A stretch of 64,000 nt of DNA from Lepidodermella squamata (GCA_047495785.1 JBLDXI010000009.1:2914001-2978000), one strand, 5' to 3'; shown: positions 29,429 to 42,203, counted from the stretch's first letter. Numbers and translations are program-made. Notes: generated by a model from the letters alone, not told the origin.

Positions 29429-31028
29429 TTAGATATTATAGTAAATTGCAGCTGTGAAAATTAAGATTAATTTATGGATATAATTGATGTTTCCCGAGGA
29501 TACGTCTCCTTTCTGAGTAGTTTGGTGTGAACTGCCGCCGCTCAACGAGCAGATTTCGTCGAAATCACAGTTTGCCTGAGTCAGAAGAGGGTAAGCGGCT
29601 CTAACTGTTGCGACAGGACACGCCAACTTGAATGGACAAGCTTTGGGCAGAGTTTCGGCACGTCCATTAACAAACAGCAGAACCATTTTATCATTAGGCG
29701 CTTCATCGTCTGGGCAGTAATACTGAAAAATTGGACTCGTTATGAATGCTGAAGTAGAATAGAAAAGTACTCACGAATAGAAACATGATATTAGATGCCA
29801 TTCTGCCGATTTCTGACGTATCAAACTTCCGATTGTTGAAAAAGTACCTCGAAGCGTCAGCGACGAATCCTTGATCAGGGTCGCGGAATAGTCCAAGAGC
29901 AGCATAGATTGGCAGAACGATTTCGAGATGAGAGAACCCGAATATGCTGTCGACGAATTTTCCTTGTTTCGCCTCTTCAAAGGCCAGTCTAGCAGATTCG
30001 AACATATCTCCAGTAAGGACGCAACTCATGTCTCGAGTAACGCCATTGGGACTGTAAGCTTTCTGCCAGAATTGCTCGAGATCGTCGGAGAATTCCAAAT
30101 ACGCAAGATCGTCGTGATCAAACAACGGTAAGAAAACGCTCGAATTTAGGTTGAGCATCTCAAACGCTGTCATCTCATAGAGTGCGGTTACGTCCTCTGA
30201 TGAAACATAATAATTTATTATGAAATGATTAAAGAGGAAAAACACTCACTCCAGCTTAAGACTTCATCGCTGAGACCAAGCTTATCCTTATTAATTTTCC
30301 GTACGATTCTGGACGCTTCTTTCGTGGATTTCGCCTTCTGCCTTTCCGTTTTCGTGTCTTTGGGCTTGAGAACCTTCGAAAGGTAGCTAGGACATTTCTT
30401 GTGGAAATAGTAAAGTCTATCGTCGATGTTGATAGTCTCGTCGGCAATACCAGATTTGCCCGACACAGCCGCCAGTTCGTTCTTGAAAGACTCGCCACTC
30501 TCTCGAGCTCGGCTGACATTCGAAGACTCGAAGCGGAACGAGGCAGATTTAGCAAAAACAGGATTAACTTTCAGCAAGTTATAGAAATTTCGAGCGATGA
30601 ATCGATGCTCGTTTTTGCCACGTTCAATAAGCTCTTTCGCCACGGGCAGCTGGTTCCGCCAATTCCTGATAGCCGTAAGCTGTTCTTCCGTAATTTCTCT
30701 GTTATTTTCAGGGATTTGTTTCGATAGTGCCTTGTTGAGGTCTTTAATCGCTGATTGAACATCTGTTACTTTATCCTCGCCGTATGTCCTCGAGCCGTGG
30801 CGAGCAACAGACCTGACCTTTAGAAACACAATTCTTTGAATTGAATGAAACTGAGACATAGGTTATATTAATTACGTGAATCAATTGACATGTTTTAGAT
30901 AGCTGGGCGTCTTTAATTGCGCTTTCCCAGTCAGTATATCGTAAATCGTATGGAGTTTTGCTGCCGAAGAGGTTTGCAGCGCTTGCTAGGTGTATAACGA
31001 AGAGAATCGGCAAAAGCGTAGCAAGCAT
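29429..31028 (-). CDS. MINPP1-like: Multiple inositol polyphosphate phosphatase-like protein (histidine acid phosphatase)
   Basis: Exons: 31028-30876, 30850-30250, 30196-29775 and 29722-29429, giving 489 aa. A signal peptide (MLATLLPILFVIHLASA) is followed by the phosphohistidine motif RHGSRT, as in the RHGxRxP signature. The acid/base H-x-E site appears as FSHLEIVLPIYAALGLF near the C-terminal third, matching the MINPP layout, with Leu where Ala is usual. A hydrophobic C-terminal segment suggests a membrane or GPI anchor. Expected role: removal of phosphate from inositol polyphosphates in the secretory pathway or at the surface. The first intron would be only 25 nt, implausibly short, so the exon 1/2 join needs transcript evidence; the other phases agree. 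The last exon was duplicated at 10768-10955. Confidence 0.75.
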
Positions 31029-31834
31029 CTTCACTGTAGAGTGAGAAAAGGCGGTATAAGCCCGAGTTCGTGTTGTTTTTCCTCTCCCCATCAGCTTATT
31101 ACAGCCATGTTGTTGTGTGCTCGGCATCTGATTTGTTGGTCTAATACTCGCTGGTGAAAATAATGACCCATCACACGCCATTAAACACGCTTATATTGTT
31201 GTGCTTCTTGGGAAAAACATCGAGCAGTGATGTGGTTCTGACAGTATACAGGCTAATATTACCAGCGATAAATCAGCAATGGCGAACAACGCGTCTGAGG
31301 CTTGCTTGATCTCTCAAATTATCTTGTTCCAATAACAGCTGCCTCTCTTCGTCAATACAGAAATGAAATGGCGGGCGATGCCCTTCGACGTAGGTGGAAC
31401 AGAGAATAATGCCATCAAAATTATTTTGCTGGAAAAAAACAAACATCAACTTCCCGGATTCTGTCTGCATTTTTTTTTAATATTGTCGAGTATCCTCTCT
31501 TGCACGCTCATTCCTGCGTTATTTGCTTTCATCCAAATAAATTCTCTTGAATAAAATATTAGCTATTTTGTTGCACGTAGTCAGACGACACATTTACTAT
31601 TATAAATGAATGCGAAAAACAATTTGCGAAGTACAAGAGAGGTAAACAAGCGGAGTAAGAAGATGATAAATGCGCCTCTTTTTGATGCTATTGCCTTGCG
31701 ATCGACATTACTTCATGTCAATGGCGCAGCGATGCATCCATTTGTTTTCACCTCGCGTGTGAACTAATTTACGTCACAGAGACGGCCGAAAAAACAGCTA
31801 GAGATATTTCTCTTTAAAACTGTAGCACTCCACC
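31029..31834. promoter_or_regulatory. Divergent intergenic region
   Basis: About 0.8 kb separates the phosphatase (minus) and the 249-aa gene (plus). The open frames here are short and lack splice support. It presumably holds both promoters; no defined motif was recognised. Confidence 0.35.
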
Positions 31835-32584
31835 ATGAATTCATATTGCGACTTGGATAGAGATATTGTAAACAGAACACCTGAAATCGATAACGCTGCA
31901 GACCATGGCTCAAGACTTATCGGTGATCTCGACCAAATTTTGGCGAAGCTTACCTGCCTAGAGGGCCGAGTCGATAATCTCAATTATACAGTTTCCGACT
32001 TACTTAAACACAACAAGCTGAGTTCGAGAGGTCTTCACAATCTCGCCCTGCTGTCTGCATTTTCGAATAAGCCCCTGATGCAAGTTCTAGAGGTCTGCTT
32101 CAAGTTCCTTACTATCGGAGAGCCGTTTTTCTATGAAACCGAATTACCGGACGATATTATCAACTTCGCAAGACTCGAGCGACTGCGATCAGTGGATGCT
32201 GAATGTTTGATTCGCGGCGTGGACCGGCTGCATAATAACATGAAAATTCTAGCAATTTGGCGAAAATCCGCTGCGAGCAATTTGGGCCACATTCTGGCAG
32301 CGATTATCGAATTAGGATATCCCCAGCAACAAAATTCAGCAATCGCAGTCTTGATTGCATTCAAACACAGTGCCTTGACGTTTTGCATGCTACAAAACAA
32401 CAATTTTGTGGTCTTCGACGGCAAAACGGGTGAATTTGTCCGAATGCTCAACAGTCCGAAGTCAGTCCTTCGCTTAGTAGAAGCTTCCTCGCTTAATTAC
32501 TTTGGCCTCAGTGCTGGGCCGGCTTCAGATCAAACAATCGATATAATTGTATTGAAATCAAGGCATCATTATATCAAAGAATAA
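31835..32584 (+). CDS. Unrecognised intronless 249-aa protein
   Basis: Single-exon ORF from the first ATG. There is no signal peptide or membrane helix. Residues about 28-60 (LIGDLDQILAKLTCLEGRVD, then NLNYTVSDLLKH) have heptad spacing and may form a short coiled coil. The rest looks globular, with predicted helices and, near the C-terminus, strand-like segments (NNNFVVFDGKTGEFVRML). Codon use and composition resemble the neighbours, and the stop lies 118 bp before the first channel gene, so it could be co-regulated with the cluster. No family was recognised. Confidence 0.6.
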   Translation: MNSYCDLDRDIVNRTPEIDNAADHGSRLIGDLDQILAKLTCLEGRVDNLNYTVSDLLKHNKLSSRGLHNLALLSAFSNKPLMQVLEVCFKFLTIGEPFFYETELPDDIINFARLERLRSVDAECLIRGVDRLHNNMKILAIWRKSAASNLGHILAAIIELGYPQQQNSAIAVLIAFKHSALTFCMLQNNNFVVFDGKTGEFVRMLNSPKSVLRLVEASSLNYFGLSAGPASDQTIDIIVLKSRHHYIKE

Positions 32585-32702
32585 AACTAACTAATGCTCT
32601 TCTTGCGGCAATTATGATTAAACTAAATGCCCCCAAGGGATTTCAGAAGTTTCAGAAGTGCATTTTGTCTCAGAAGTCTAGCGAAACATTATATTATTTT
32701 TA

Positions 32703-34533
32703 ATGAATTCATTCACATGTTTTATTACTCTCCTAAATGTTGTTACGTACGGTCTTGGGCAAACCATGTTGAAGGACGTACCAAAGCTTTGTTATGGACC
32801 AGAATGTAAGCAAAGACATCGAGCCTTTTACATTATAAAAGAGTTATATCAAAATGCAGCTAATGTCACTGAGCAGGATATTTTCGAGCTGTTATTTTCG
32901 AGATACGGCAGCTGGCAGCGTCCGATAAAAAGTGTAACAGAACCTGTTAAAGTTAACGTCAGCCTGGGATTGTCGTCGATAAACGACGTGGTAAGCTTCT
33001 AGCCGTGATTTAGAAATGGTGCACATTATATAACTATCATCAAATTATTTCTTGTAACAATTTTCGGTTTTTCAGTTTAATTCTTACGAATTTTTAATTT
33101 TCAATTATAATTTCAAAGTTTGTGGCCAATGTTTCAGATTGAAAAGAATCGCATTATAAGGCTCACTGGATATCTGTCAATAAGATGGAGGGACCAGTTT
33201 CGCGTTTGGCGAAATGACTATCCTCTTAACTGCGTGCCGTCAGTAGGTAGGCCATTTTTTATTGAGCAATGAAGCTGATGACATCCAGCTTTCTTACGAA
33301 GTTGTACCTCACGAAGAGATATGGCTACCGGACGTAGCTTTGATGAACGGCGATGGAAGATACGTTATCATGAACCTCCCAGGAGAGAAAGTTCGTGTGC
33401 ACAGCGACGGCTATGTACTTTACAGTCCCGGAGGAACTTTCGACGTCTTCTGCCAGTACAATTTACAGCTGTAAGGTTTACATTTTAATAATGATTGCTA
33501 TATTAAATACGATGGTCCCGTAGATTCCCTTACGATGTTCAAACTTGCCGAATTCAGCTTGAGTCATGGCGATATAGCCATCCTCTTATGACGCTCAATT
33601 TCGGCGATCCACCGGTGAAACTCTTCCAATGGCTCGAAAACGACCAGTGGGAGATGGTTAATATTACCCAAACGTCGTATGATCTCTCTTATTTCGACCC
33701 GCAAAGCTCCTTCGATCACATTGAATTCATCATTACAATCAAGCGAAAGGCGTTATTCTACATCATGTCAATAATGATTCCAGCACTTATAATTTCACTG
33801 ACACAAATATCGATTTTCGCGCTGCCAGTGAGTTTTGTCACTTCGCCAAACTTCGCCAGTAATAGGAAACATGTATCCAATAGGTTGAAGAAGTCAACAA
33901 AGTCTACATCTTATTCACATGCATGCTTGCCTACCTTGTCTTCTTACTCATGATTGTCGGTGATATGCCAAGGTAAACAAAGATAGGAACTTTTTAAATT
34001 GATGATTCATCCTATTATAGATCGAGTGATTCGGTGCCCATGCTTTCTATATCTATCAACGTTTGCATGGCTCTCATTGCGATATCGATCTTTGGAGAAA
34101 GCATCGTATTTGGATTTCTGAGATTGGCCGAATCTGATCACAGTAATGGCCCTATGGAAGTCCCCCACTGGATTATGAATGCTGCAACTGTTATTGCCAA
34201 GCTTCTTTGCGTTAGGATCGACCCGAAACTTAGCTCTTTCAAAGGCATTGTCATCAAATTCTCAACATCAAAAGTCAGTATTAATAACGAATCTGGTAAT
34301 TTTTTGATAGCCCACAAGCTAGCACTATATCACTTGTTTTAGATTCGGTTGAAAGGCCTGACCCGTTAACAGCCCCAGATAACGTTTTGCTTACAAGAAG
34401 ACGATGGAGGTTTGCAGCGCGAGTTGTGGACCGTGTGACATTTGCCGTGTACTGTGTGGGTGCTTGCGGAATTCCCTTGATCATGTTCGTTGCTCTACCA
34501 GTCCTATCCTATCGTCGACATAGCTACATGTGA
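32703..34533 (+). CDS. Cys-loop ligand-gated ion channel subunit, subfamily I (LGIC-1)
   Basis: Eight exons: 32703-32805, 32860-32990, 33138-33246, 33302-33470, 33524-33827, 33884-33972, 34021-34295 and 34343-34533, giving 456 aa with all phases consistent. A signal peptide is followed by a ligand-binding domain with WLPDVALMNGD (loop A), a Cys-loop spanning CQYNLQL-FPYDVQTC (13 residues between cysteines) and LESWRY. Four membrane helices come next: M1 FYIMSIMIPALIISLTQ, M2 after EEVNK (CMLAYLVFLLMIVGDMP), M3 and a C-terminal M4. Vicinal cysteines of nicotinic alpha subunits are absent. A pentameric transmitter-gated channel is expected. The M1-M2 linker EEVNK matches neither the usual cation (GEK) nor anion (PAR) motif, so selectivity is open. 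Confidence 0.9.
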
Positions 34534-34695
34534 GGGCGGCAATCGATTTCGGAAATTCATGTAATTTTATTGACTCAATGGCAGACACACATGCTGTGGC
34601 AACATTGATAGTGCTGGATATAATTAACGAGAAGTAAATCTATGAGTGCCACTAGCACCAAGCTATGATTGGGTAGTTCTTTTGAGTTTGAAGTA

Positions 34696-36417
34696 ATGAA
34701 AAGCTGGAAGACTTTGTCACCGTTATTCCTTAATTTCTGCATCCTCCACGTGACCTATTCCCAAACGTCCCTTCAAGATGTCCCAAAAGGATGCAATGAC
34801 TCAACAACAGGTAATAGGAACACTTATATTTCATAAATTCTAGACTTTAATTCAATATACAGAGGTCACGGAACAAGATGTTGCCGAAAGGATTTTTGCT
34901 CGTTTTGGGAAATGGCAGCGACCTATAAGAAATGTCTCTTTCCCTGTCAGAGTTAATGTCAGTTTTGGATTCACAGCAATAAATGACGTGGTAGGAAGAG
35001 ACTATGATGTGTCATTTTTAAAAGTTAATTCGATATATTTAGATCGAAAAAGATCGAGTCATTCGCCTGACTGGGTATCTTTCGATCCGATGGTGGGATC
35101 AATACAGAGTTTGGAAAGATATTTTCCCCTTAAATTGTGTTCAATACGTAGGTGAGTTCTTATGATAATGGTTGTAATTAATTTGATTAAATAATGCTAA
35201 TTATGACAGTCATACCTGCCGAGGATGTTTGGATTCCAGATATAGCGTTGATGAATGGTGAAAGCCATTACACAATAATGACTCTAGGTGGAGAGAAAGT
35301 TAGAATTCACAGTGATGGCTACTCATATTTCAGTCCAGGCGGTACATTTCCAATTTTCTGTGAATACGACCTCCGATTGTAAGGTCATGATTGTATATAA
35401 ATTACAAGGGTTATCGATCTTTTCGGATACAGATTCCCCTTTGACGAACAATCCTGCGCAATTCAACTGGAATCTTGGCGATACACTCACCCAATGATGC
35501 ATCTTAAATTTCATCAGCCACCCATCAAAATTGTCCAGTGGCTGGAAAACGACCAATGGACTCTGAAGAACTTCACCGTCAAGAACATCGATCTGTCATA
35601 TTTCGAAGCACAAAATTCGTTTGATCGCTTGGAGTTTCACATAAAAATCAAACGAAAATCACTATTTTACGTTATGTCAATCATGATCCCAGCGATGATC
35701 ATTTCGTTTACTCAGCTCTCAATATTTGCTTTACCGGTGAGATCTCAAATTCTGACAAATTTCTTCGCTGATTCATAATGTTCAAGGTCGGAGAAGTCAA
35801 CAAGATTTACATTCTGTTCACATGCCTTTTGGCTTATTTGGTTTTCTTGCTCATGATTGTTGACGACATGCCAAGGTTAGGAAATTATATAACACTCTCG
35901 CTTTGGTTTTAATTTTTGTCCCAGGTCAAGTGGTTCGGTGCCTCTTCTCTCCATATCGATCTACGTCTGTATGGCTTTGATAGCATTTTCCATTATCGGA
36001 GAGGGCATCGTTTTTGGTTTGCTGCGGTTGGCTGATTCGGATGATAGCCGGGGCCCCCTTCAAATACCTGCAACATTCTTTTCTCTTATGGTGCTATTTG
36101 GGCAAATTCTATGCGTTCGCGTCGATCCGAAAATTTTGCTGCGGGTCTCTAAACTCGCCGCTACGAAGCAAGCTGTTACTCCAAATGCAGGTAAGAAAAT
36201 GTTATCAAAACTGAAGGCTGATATTTGCACCATTCGTGTTACAGTGCCGGATGGCATTGGCAGAGGTCAAGGATTTTCTCGCGAATTTGTAAAAGCGACA
36301 CGGAAAAAGTGGAAATATGCAGCTCGTGTCATTGATCGATTAACTTTTGCAATATACTTGACTGGGGCATTAGTCATCCCTATCATAATGTTCGGGGTTA
36401 TACCTTTATTGTCTTAA
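34696..36417 (+). CDS. Cys-loop ligand-gated ion channel subunit, subfamily I (LGIC-2)
   Basis: Eight exons with the same boundaries and phases as LGIC-1: 34696-34810, 34863-34990, 35043-35151, 35210-35378, 35433-35736, 35787-35875, 35925-36190 and 36245-36417, giving 450 aa. Signal peptide, loop A WIPDIALMNGES, Cys-loop CEYDLRL-FPFDEQSC, M1 SIMIPAMIISFTQ, linker VGEVNK and M2 CLLAYLVFLLMIVDDMP. The M3-M4 loop is short (about 80 residues) with a basic stretch (RKKWKYAARVIDR) before M4. It lies 162 bp after LGIC-1, in the same orientation. Confidence 0.9.
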
Positions 36418-36767
36418 TTTCTGGCAAAGCTGAGCTACGAAACGAATCCTGTGGTGTTTTCCCTCGCAAATCAATATTATGCCCACGATTTTTGGAAGTT
36501 TTAAACTTGAAATATAACTTGACAATATACGTGATCCTGGGTATAACATTTGGATTAATCAATTGTCTTGAGCGGTTATATTGTCTTAAAATTTTGGTTG
36601 TGCATACTCTGCTTTCTGATGGAAAAAGCGGAAATGTGAAACTAGGTGAGTATTGGTTCCTGGTAAAATAATGTGAGCAATGTGCAAATAAAGTAGCGAT
36701 TTTTTGCGACAAACAAATTTTATTGTACAATGCTTACTGTCGGGGGAAATACATTTGCAAGTTCAGA

Positions 36768-38467
36768 ATGATGCTTTTCGCCACGCTTTTACTGATCACT
36801 TTTTCTCAATGCATTTCGCTGACTTCAAGTCAAACTTCGCAAGCCGACGTACCAGATGGCTGCAAATTAAGCAATTATGGTAGATTATACGCATCCATTT
36901 GATAAAACCCAACGTCTCCATTTGTTTCACAGAGGTGAATGAGCAAGATTTATCGGATAGATTGTTTTCTCGGTTCGGAAGATGGCAGCGGCCGATAAGA
37001 AACGTTAGCCAATCTATCAAAGTTAACGTCAGCTTCGGCTTCACCGCGATCAACGACGTGGTAAGAAGAAAACCGAGTAAAACCTGAAGTTTCTTAATAA
37101 TTTGAAAAGATTGAGAAAGACCGAGCCATGCTGCTCACTGGCTATTTCTCGATCAGATGGTGGGACCAATTCAGGGTTTGGAAGGACAACTATCCTCTGA
37201 ATTGTATTCCGTACGTGGGTAAGCCATTCAGCCCTCAAATTGAGCTTTATCCAAGTCTTTTCCCAAGTTATTCCAGGTGACGAGGTTTGGCTCCCCGACC
37301 TTGCGATGCTGAATAGCGATAGTCATTACACGATTATGGCAGCTGCTGGAGAAAAGGCCAGAATGCACAGTGATGGCTATGTCTCTTTTAGCCCAGGTGG
37401 CACATTCAAAATCCTATGCGAGTTTAATCTCAGATTGTAATATTATCCATTCTCATATCTCTCCGAATCACATATTTTCACGTATTCAAGGTTTCCATTT
37501 GATCAGCAAACCTGTTTCATTCGATTTGAATCGTGGCGATATACGAAAGGACTAATGTCGTTGCAGTTTCACCAGCCACCTATTAAGATGTTCGAATGGC
37601 TCGAGAACAGCCACTGGTCGCTAGTCAACACTTCCTACAGGATGTACGGCCTTTCCTACTTCGATCCGCAGAACTCATTCGATCGATTGGAGTTCAGTAT
37701 TACAATTAGACGAAAATCCTTCTTTTACGTGATATCAATCATTCTACCGGCCATAATAATATCATTCACACAATTTTCAATATTCGCTTTGCCGGTAAGT
37801 TTAAAATTATGATGAACAACTTCACCAAGTAAATCTCACTGCATCAGGTTGGCGAGGTCAACAAGATCTACATGCTCTTCACTTGCTTGGTAGCCTATTT
37901 GATTTTCCTACTCATGATCGTAGATGACATGCCTAAGTATAAACTCAAACCTCCTTTTAGCATTGACTTCACTTATTTTCGGTTAGGTCAAGCGACTCAG
38001 TGCCATTGCTGTCTATATCAATTTTTGTATGCATGGCTCTCATTGCGGTATCGATAGCTGGGGAGGGGGTTGTATTTAGCTTTCTGCGAATGTCAGATGC
38101 TGATGAAGGCGCTCTCACTAGGCCTGTTCCATCGAAGCTTTTGTCCGTATTTAGAATCTTGGGGGACATTCTCCGCGTCCCAACCAATGAAAAACTGTTC
38201 TTGATCACCACGGCAGGCAGTGATCAAGAGGTCGGAGGAATCCAAGGTACGCCCGTTTTAAATTTTAAATGAACGTTAAAATCATTAGTTCTTTTAGCAA
38301 TATCTGACAAGCGATTCAACGTGAATTCGCGCGAGTTGGCCAGGTTGTCAAGGAAACGCTGGATTTACGCAGCCAAGGTTGTTGATCGATTGACATTTGT
38401 TATTTACTGCATTGGAGCTTTGATAATGCCAATTATGATGTTCATAATTACTCCAGCAATGTCGTAA
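36768..38467 (+). CDS. Cys-loop ligand-gated ion channel subunit, subfamily I (LGIC-3)
   Basis: Eight exons: 36768-36879, 36933-37060, 37110-37218, 37268-37436, 37491-37794, 37848-37936, 37987-38246 and 38298-38467, giving 446 aa. Loop A is WLPDLAMLNSDS, the Cys-loop CEFNLRL-FPFDQQTC, M1 SIILPAIIISFTQ, linker VGEVNK and M2 CLVAYLIFLLMIVDDMP. The loop C region lacks paired cysteines. It has the same gene architecture as LGIC-1 and LGIC-2, so tandem duplication is clear. An ATG occurs in tandem at the start (36768 and 36771). Confidence 0.9.
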
Positions 38468-40415
38468 ACCAATTGTTTCAGGAATAAAACACGTCGTATA
38501 AATCGCCAAATTTTCCAATAATACCAACTCAGCTTTCAACGGTGTAATGGCCATCTGGGGTGGTCATATTTCGCTTGATTTCATCGATCGCAATACCTAT
38601 TTTCGATTCCCAGTTGAAAGCACATGCATTTAGGATGCATGTTTGAAATTACTTCACGGCAGGCGAGAGATTATTTCATTCGCTATTCGTGCTGATGATC
38701 GATCCAGCTGCTCACTTTTCAATGTCCGACGTAGAGCTGCTGTCTACCTCCAGGTGTCTTGATCGCTTTTGCTGCTGAACTAAAGCCTATGTGAATCCTC
38801 GCCTTGGGGCCGTAATTCTGCTTAGATTACATTCTGCTTTCTATTCCCAGCACATTATCGTGCTAGTTTCCCACCAAAGGGCATCGAAATTAATTCGATG
38901 ATAATTTGACCCCTAGATATTCCAGCTGAAGTGTGTGTTTGTCCAGTGATTAAAAGCAATTAATCGTCAAATTAGGACGAAATTTAATAGCTAAGAAGTA
39001 TCACATGCCAAAGTTCGCTGAGTATCTTGGCAGCTGATATAACATGAGGCGAATTTCTCTAAATGTCTAGCTATAACCGCGGCGACAACACTCTAAGACC
39101 TAACACGGCTTTCGCCTATATTAAAAACCTAGTCCGTAACCCGTGTCATTTTTCGCACGAGACCCGTTATGTAAGGTGTGACTAACTGAACCGGGACGCC
39201 CGGTTTACGACCCGGCTGTGGCGTCTTGCCTTACGTAACGGGTCTCGTGCGAAAAATGACACGGGTTTGCCCCGGCTTTGGCCAGACCCGGTTTTGGTTC
39301 CACCATTCCGGTTTTCATCCCGATTTTCGTATCCTTTCATCCTTTTCATCTTTTCATCATTTCCAACTTGTAACTTCTACACCAATAAGTCGCGGTCATC
39401 AAGTGCAAGTCTTTAGTTAGACGGAGAGCCAGAGTAATTTAAAACAAGTGGAAACAAAAGAAAAGCTTCGAAGAGAAAAACTGCTTAGGTTAGATGCGCG
39501 TGTGGGAGAGAGCTATCCGGTCCGATTAAACCAAAATTTTGAACACCTCCTATAAAATACAAATAAATTAGACAATAAGTATTGAAGTTTTGAATAAAAA
39601 CGATATGTGGAGAACTTTTCTCAATTAGAAACGCTGTAGACCCTCTCGCAGCCATCATCGCAGACTAATACAAGCAAAACAAGACAAATTAGGCTCAAAA
39701 TGATTATTTTGAAGTTTGAAATTAGGTTGAATTCAGGTAGAGTTGCTCGTTGACGGCCGAGAATTTTCGAAAGAGATGAGCGTCAAAGAAAACGATTGTT
39801 TGCTAAAATTACATTCTAAAAAGTCTTACCTATTACCCCAGACTGATGAAAATTGAGGACGGAGTCGCCCAAGTTCTGAAAGCATCAAATTCGTGCCAAC
39901 GTGCATGGGCTCTCACATAAATCATCACATAAATCATCACAATACTTATAAGTAAAAAAATGCAAGTCAGCTAATCTCTCGTCGTCGTCGTCGTCGATAT
40001 AGGTTGAATTTTTGAAAAACCGGACCTCGCCGAGGGAATGGTCGACGGCATCCCGGGTTACTACCCGGATTTATCGCGCGCGTTGTTAAGCGAAATCCCA
40101 CATCCCGGTTCATGTTCCAGGTTTTCCCGGTTCGACTAAATTTGAATGAAAAGGCCAAGCCGGGCCGGAAACCGGCTCACGCTAGTATCGGTTCACGGGC
40201 TAGGTTTTCTAACATTGTATCGGGTTTGTACCTGGTTTGTGGATTGGTTTGCCGTTGCGAAAACCGCTACTTCTGGCGTAACGATTCGAGGACTAGGTTT
40301 TCTAACATTGTCCCGGGTTCAGCCCGGCTTTCGTAAAAACGAAAACCATGTAAAGTTTTAGAGTGAACTCACAAAACAGATTAAATCTCTGTAAACCGAA
40401 GAGATATACCACGAT
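38468..40415. other. 1.9-kb spacer between channel subfamilies, with inverted and direct repeats
   Basis: No gene seen. It contains the 39-bp-arm hairpin at 39138-39268, a (GTC)n run at about 39980-39997 and a direct repeat CTAGGTTTTCTAACATTGT at about 40200-40218 and 40291-40309 within CCCGGTT-rich sequence. This looks like degraded repeat or transposon sequence. Confidence 0.5.
39138..39268. repeat. Near-perfect inverted repeat (hairpin), 39-bp arms
   Basis: AACCCGTGTCATTTTTCGCA... at 39138-39176 pairs with the reverse complement at 39230-39268, with one or two mismatches and a loop of about 53 bp. It could be a MITE terminus pair or an RNA hairpin. No flanking duplication is obvious. Confidence 0.75.
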
Positions 40416-42203
40416 ATGATAACCGTGCATTATCTTCAAGAAAGGCATAATTTAGTTATCTGCCTTCTCGCAACTTTGATCCCATTGTGTACATCACAAT
40501 CCTCATTCGCAAATCGTCCGAAGGCTTGCGATAAAGCCGCAGGTAAGACATTAAATTCCTTCTAGCCTATTATAACCATTTCCTATGAAATAGTTAGCGA
40601 ACGAAACCTTTCAATTTCGATTTTCTCTGGAATTGAGAACTGGCAGCGGCCACTAACAAACGCTAGCAAGCCAATTATCATCAACGTAACCTTATCACTT
40701 TCGGCAATCAATGAAGTGGTTGGTCTATACCTGCTTAACATCAAATTATTAACCTTTATTTCACTATAGATAGAGAAAGACAGAATTTTGCGAATGTCGG
40801 GCTACCTCAACATGCGATGGTTCGACGAGCTGCGCGTATGGAATGCCTCGTTTCCTCACAACTGCATACCCTACATAAGTAATTTACGATTATTATTGAA
40901 GTTATTGTTATAATCGGTATCTAATTACAAACAGTTCTTCCTCGAAATGATGTGTGGATCCCGCACATCGCCTTGATAAATGCCATGGACTACTATGCGT
41001 TGACCTTTAATACAGTAGAAAAGGTGCGACTGCATAGTGACGGCTTCATTTCTTACAGCCCAGGTATTTGCAACTGAGAATCTAATCATTTCGGCTCACT
41101 GTGATTTTCAAAGGGGGAACTTTCAGTGCATTTTGTGATTTCAAATTACGTTTGTAAGTTCACCCGACGGTTCACAAGAATGTTAATTTGTTTCTTACTA
41201 CAATCCAGCTTCCCTTTTGACGACCAGTACTGTGAAATCATTTTTGAATCTTGGCGATACACATCCAGTTTTCTGAAACTCCGATTCGGTATGCCCAAAG
41301 TGTTTATCTACCAATGGCTTGAACATCAGCAGTGGGAACTTGTTAACACGTCGCAGAGGCTAAACGACATACCCTACTTTGATGCTGACAACAGCTTTGA
41401 ACGAGTAAGCTCATAATTTGCAACCTCTTAGTTTTCATAGTTTCCATTTTTAGATTATCTATACTATTCATATAAGGCGGAAGTCATTTTTCTACGTATT
41501 TTCCATCGTCTGTCCTGGTTTGATAATTTCATTGACTCAAATAGCGATTTTCGCTCTACCCGTAAACATTTAACCTTGAATTTTTCTTGAATTTAATATA
41601 TTTATTGCAGCTTGAAGAGGTGAACAAGATCTACATCCTATTTACGTGTTTGTTGGCTTACTTAGTCTTCCAGCTGATGATTGTTGACGATTTGCCCAGG
41701 TTCGATTTTGTTAATGAAAACACATGATTTAATTTCCTGAATCAAGGTCGAGTGAGCAGACACCGTTGCTTGCAATATACGTCAATATCAGCATGTTTCT
41801 GATTACGCTAACCATTCTTGGCGAGACAATCTGTTTTTCATTTCTCCACATGGCTAATTCGACGCATTCGGAAGGCCCGCCCCATCTCCCGCCCAACAGC
41901 CTAAAAGTTGCTCTTGCATTCGCCAAAATCATGGGCATCAGGATTGATTATGCAAAACTTGGCCTGCCTGACCCAAAGACAGCTCAGGACCAAGCTTATG
42001 GCACGCGTCCATATGAACAACCAGCTTCCAAATTTAGAATTGAAAGCGAAAAGGCGCTTCGACTTCGCGAAGTTGGAAAAACTCGAGCAAGGTGGCGATT
42101 TCTCGCCGTGATAGCTGATAGGGTGACACTCTACGTATATTCCTTTCTGGTGATTACTGTCCCTATTGTGATGTTTGGCATTATACCGCACGTTTGCGAG
42201 TAA
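40416..42203 (+). CDS. Cys-loop ligand-gated ion channel subunit, subfamily II (LGIC-4)
   Basis: Nine exons: 40416-40542, 40594-40718, 40770-40878, 40935-41063, 41114-41153, 41209-41404, 41454-41561, 41611-41699 and 41747-42203, giving 459 aa. Compared with subfamily I there are extra introns before the GGTF block and before M1, while the late intron in the M3-M4 loop is absent. Loop A reads WIPHIALINAMDYYAL (NAMD in place of NGES). Cys-loop CDFKLRL-FPFDDQYC, M1 SIVCPGLIISLTQ, linker EEVNK, M2 CLLAYLVFQLMIVDDLP, M4 near the C-terminus (LYVYSFLVITVPIVMFGI). The first exon starts with a polar extension before the hydrophobic signal segment. Confidence 0.9.

Noticed and set aside
38468-40415. 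tRNA or other structured RNA gene in the GC-richer spacer
   Set aside because: The hairpin and CCCGGTT repeats do not form a cloverleaf, and no A-box/B-box pair was found.
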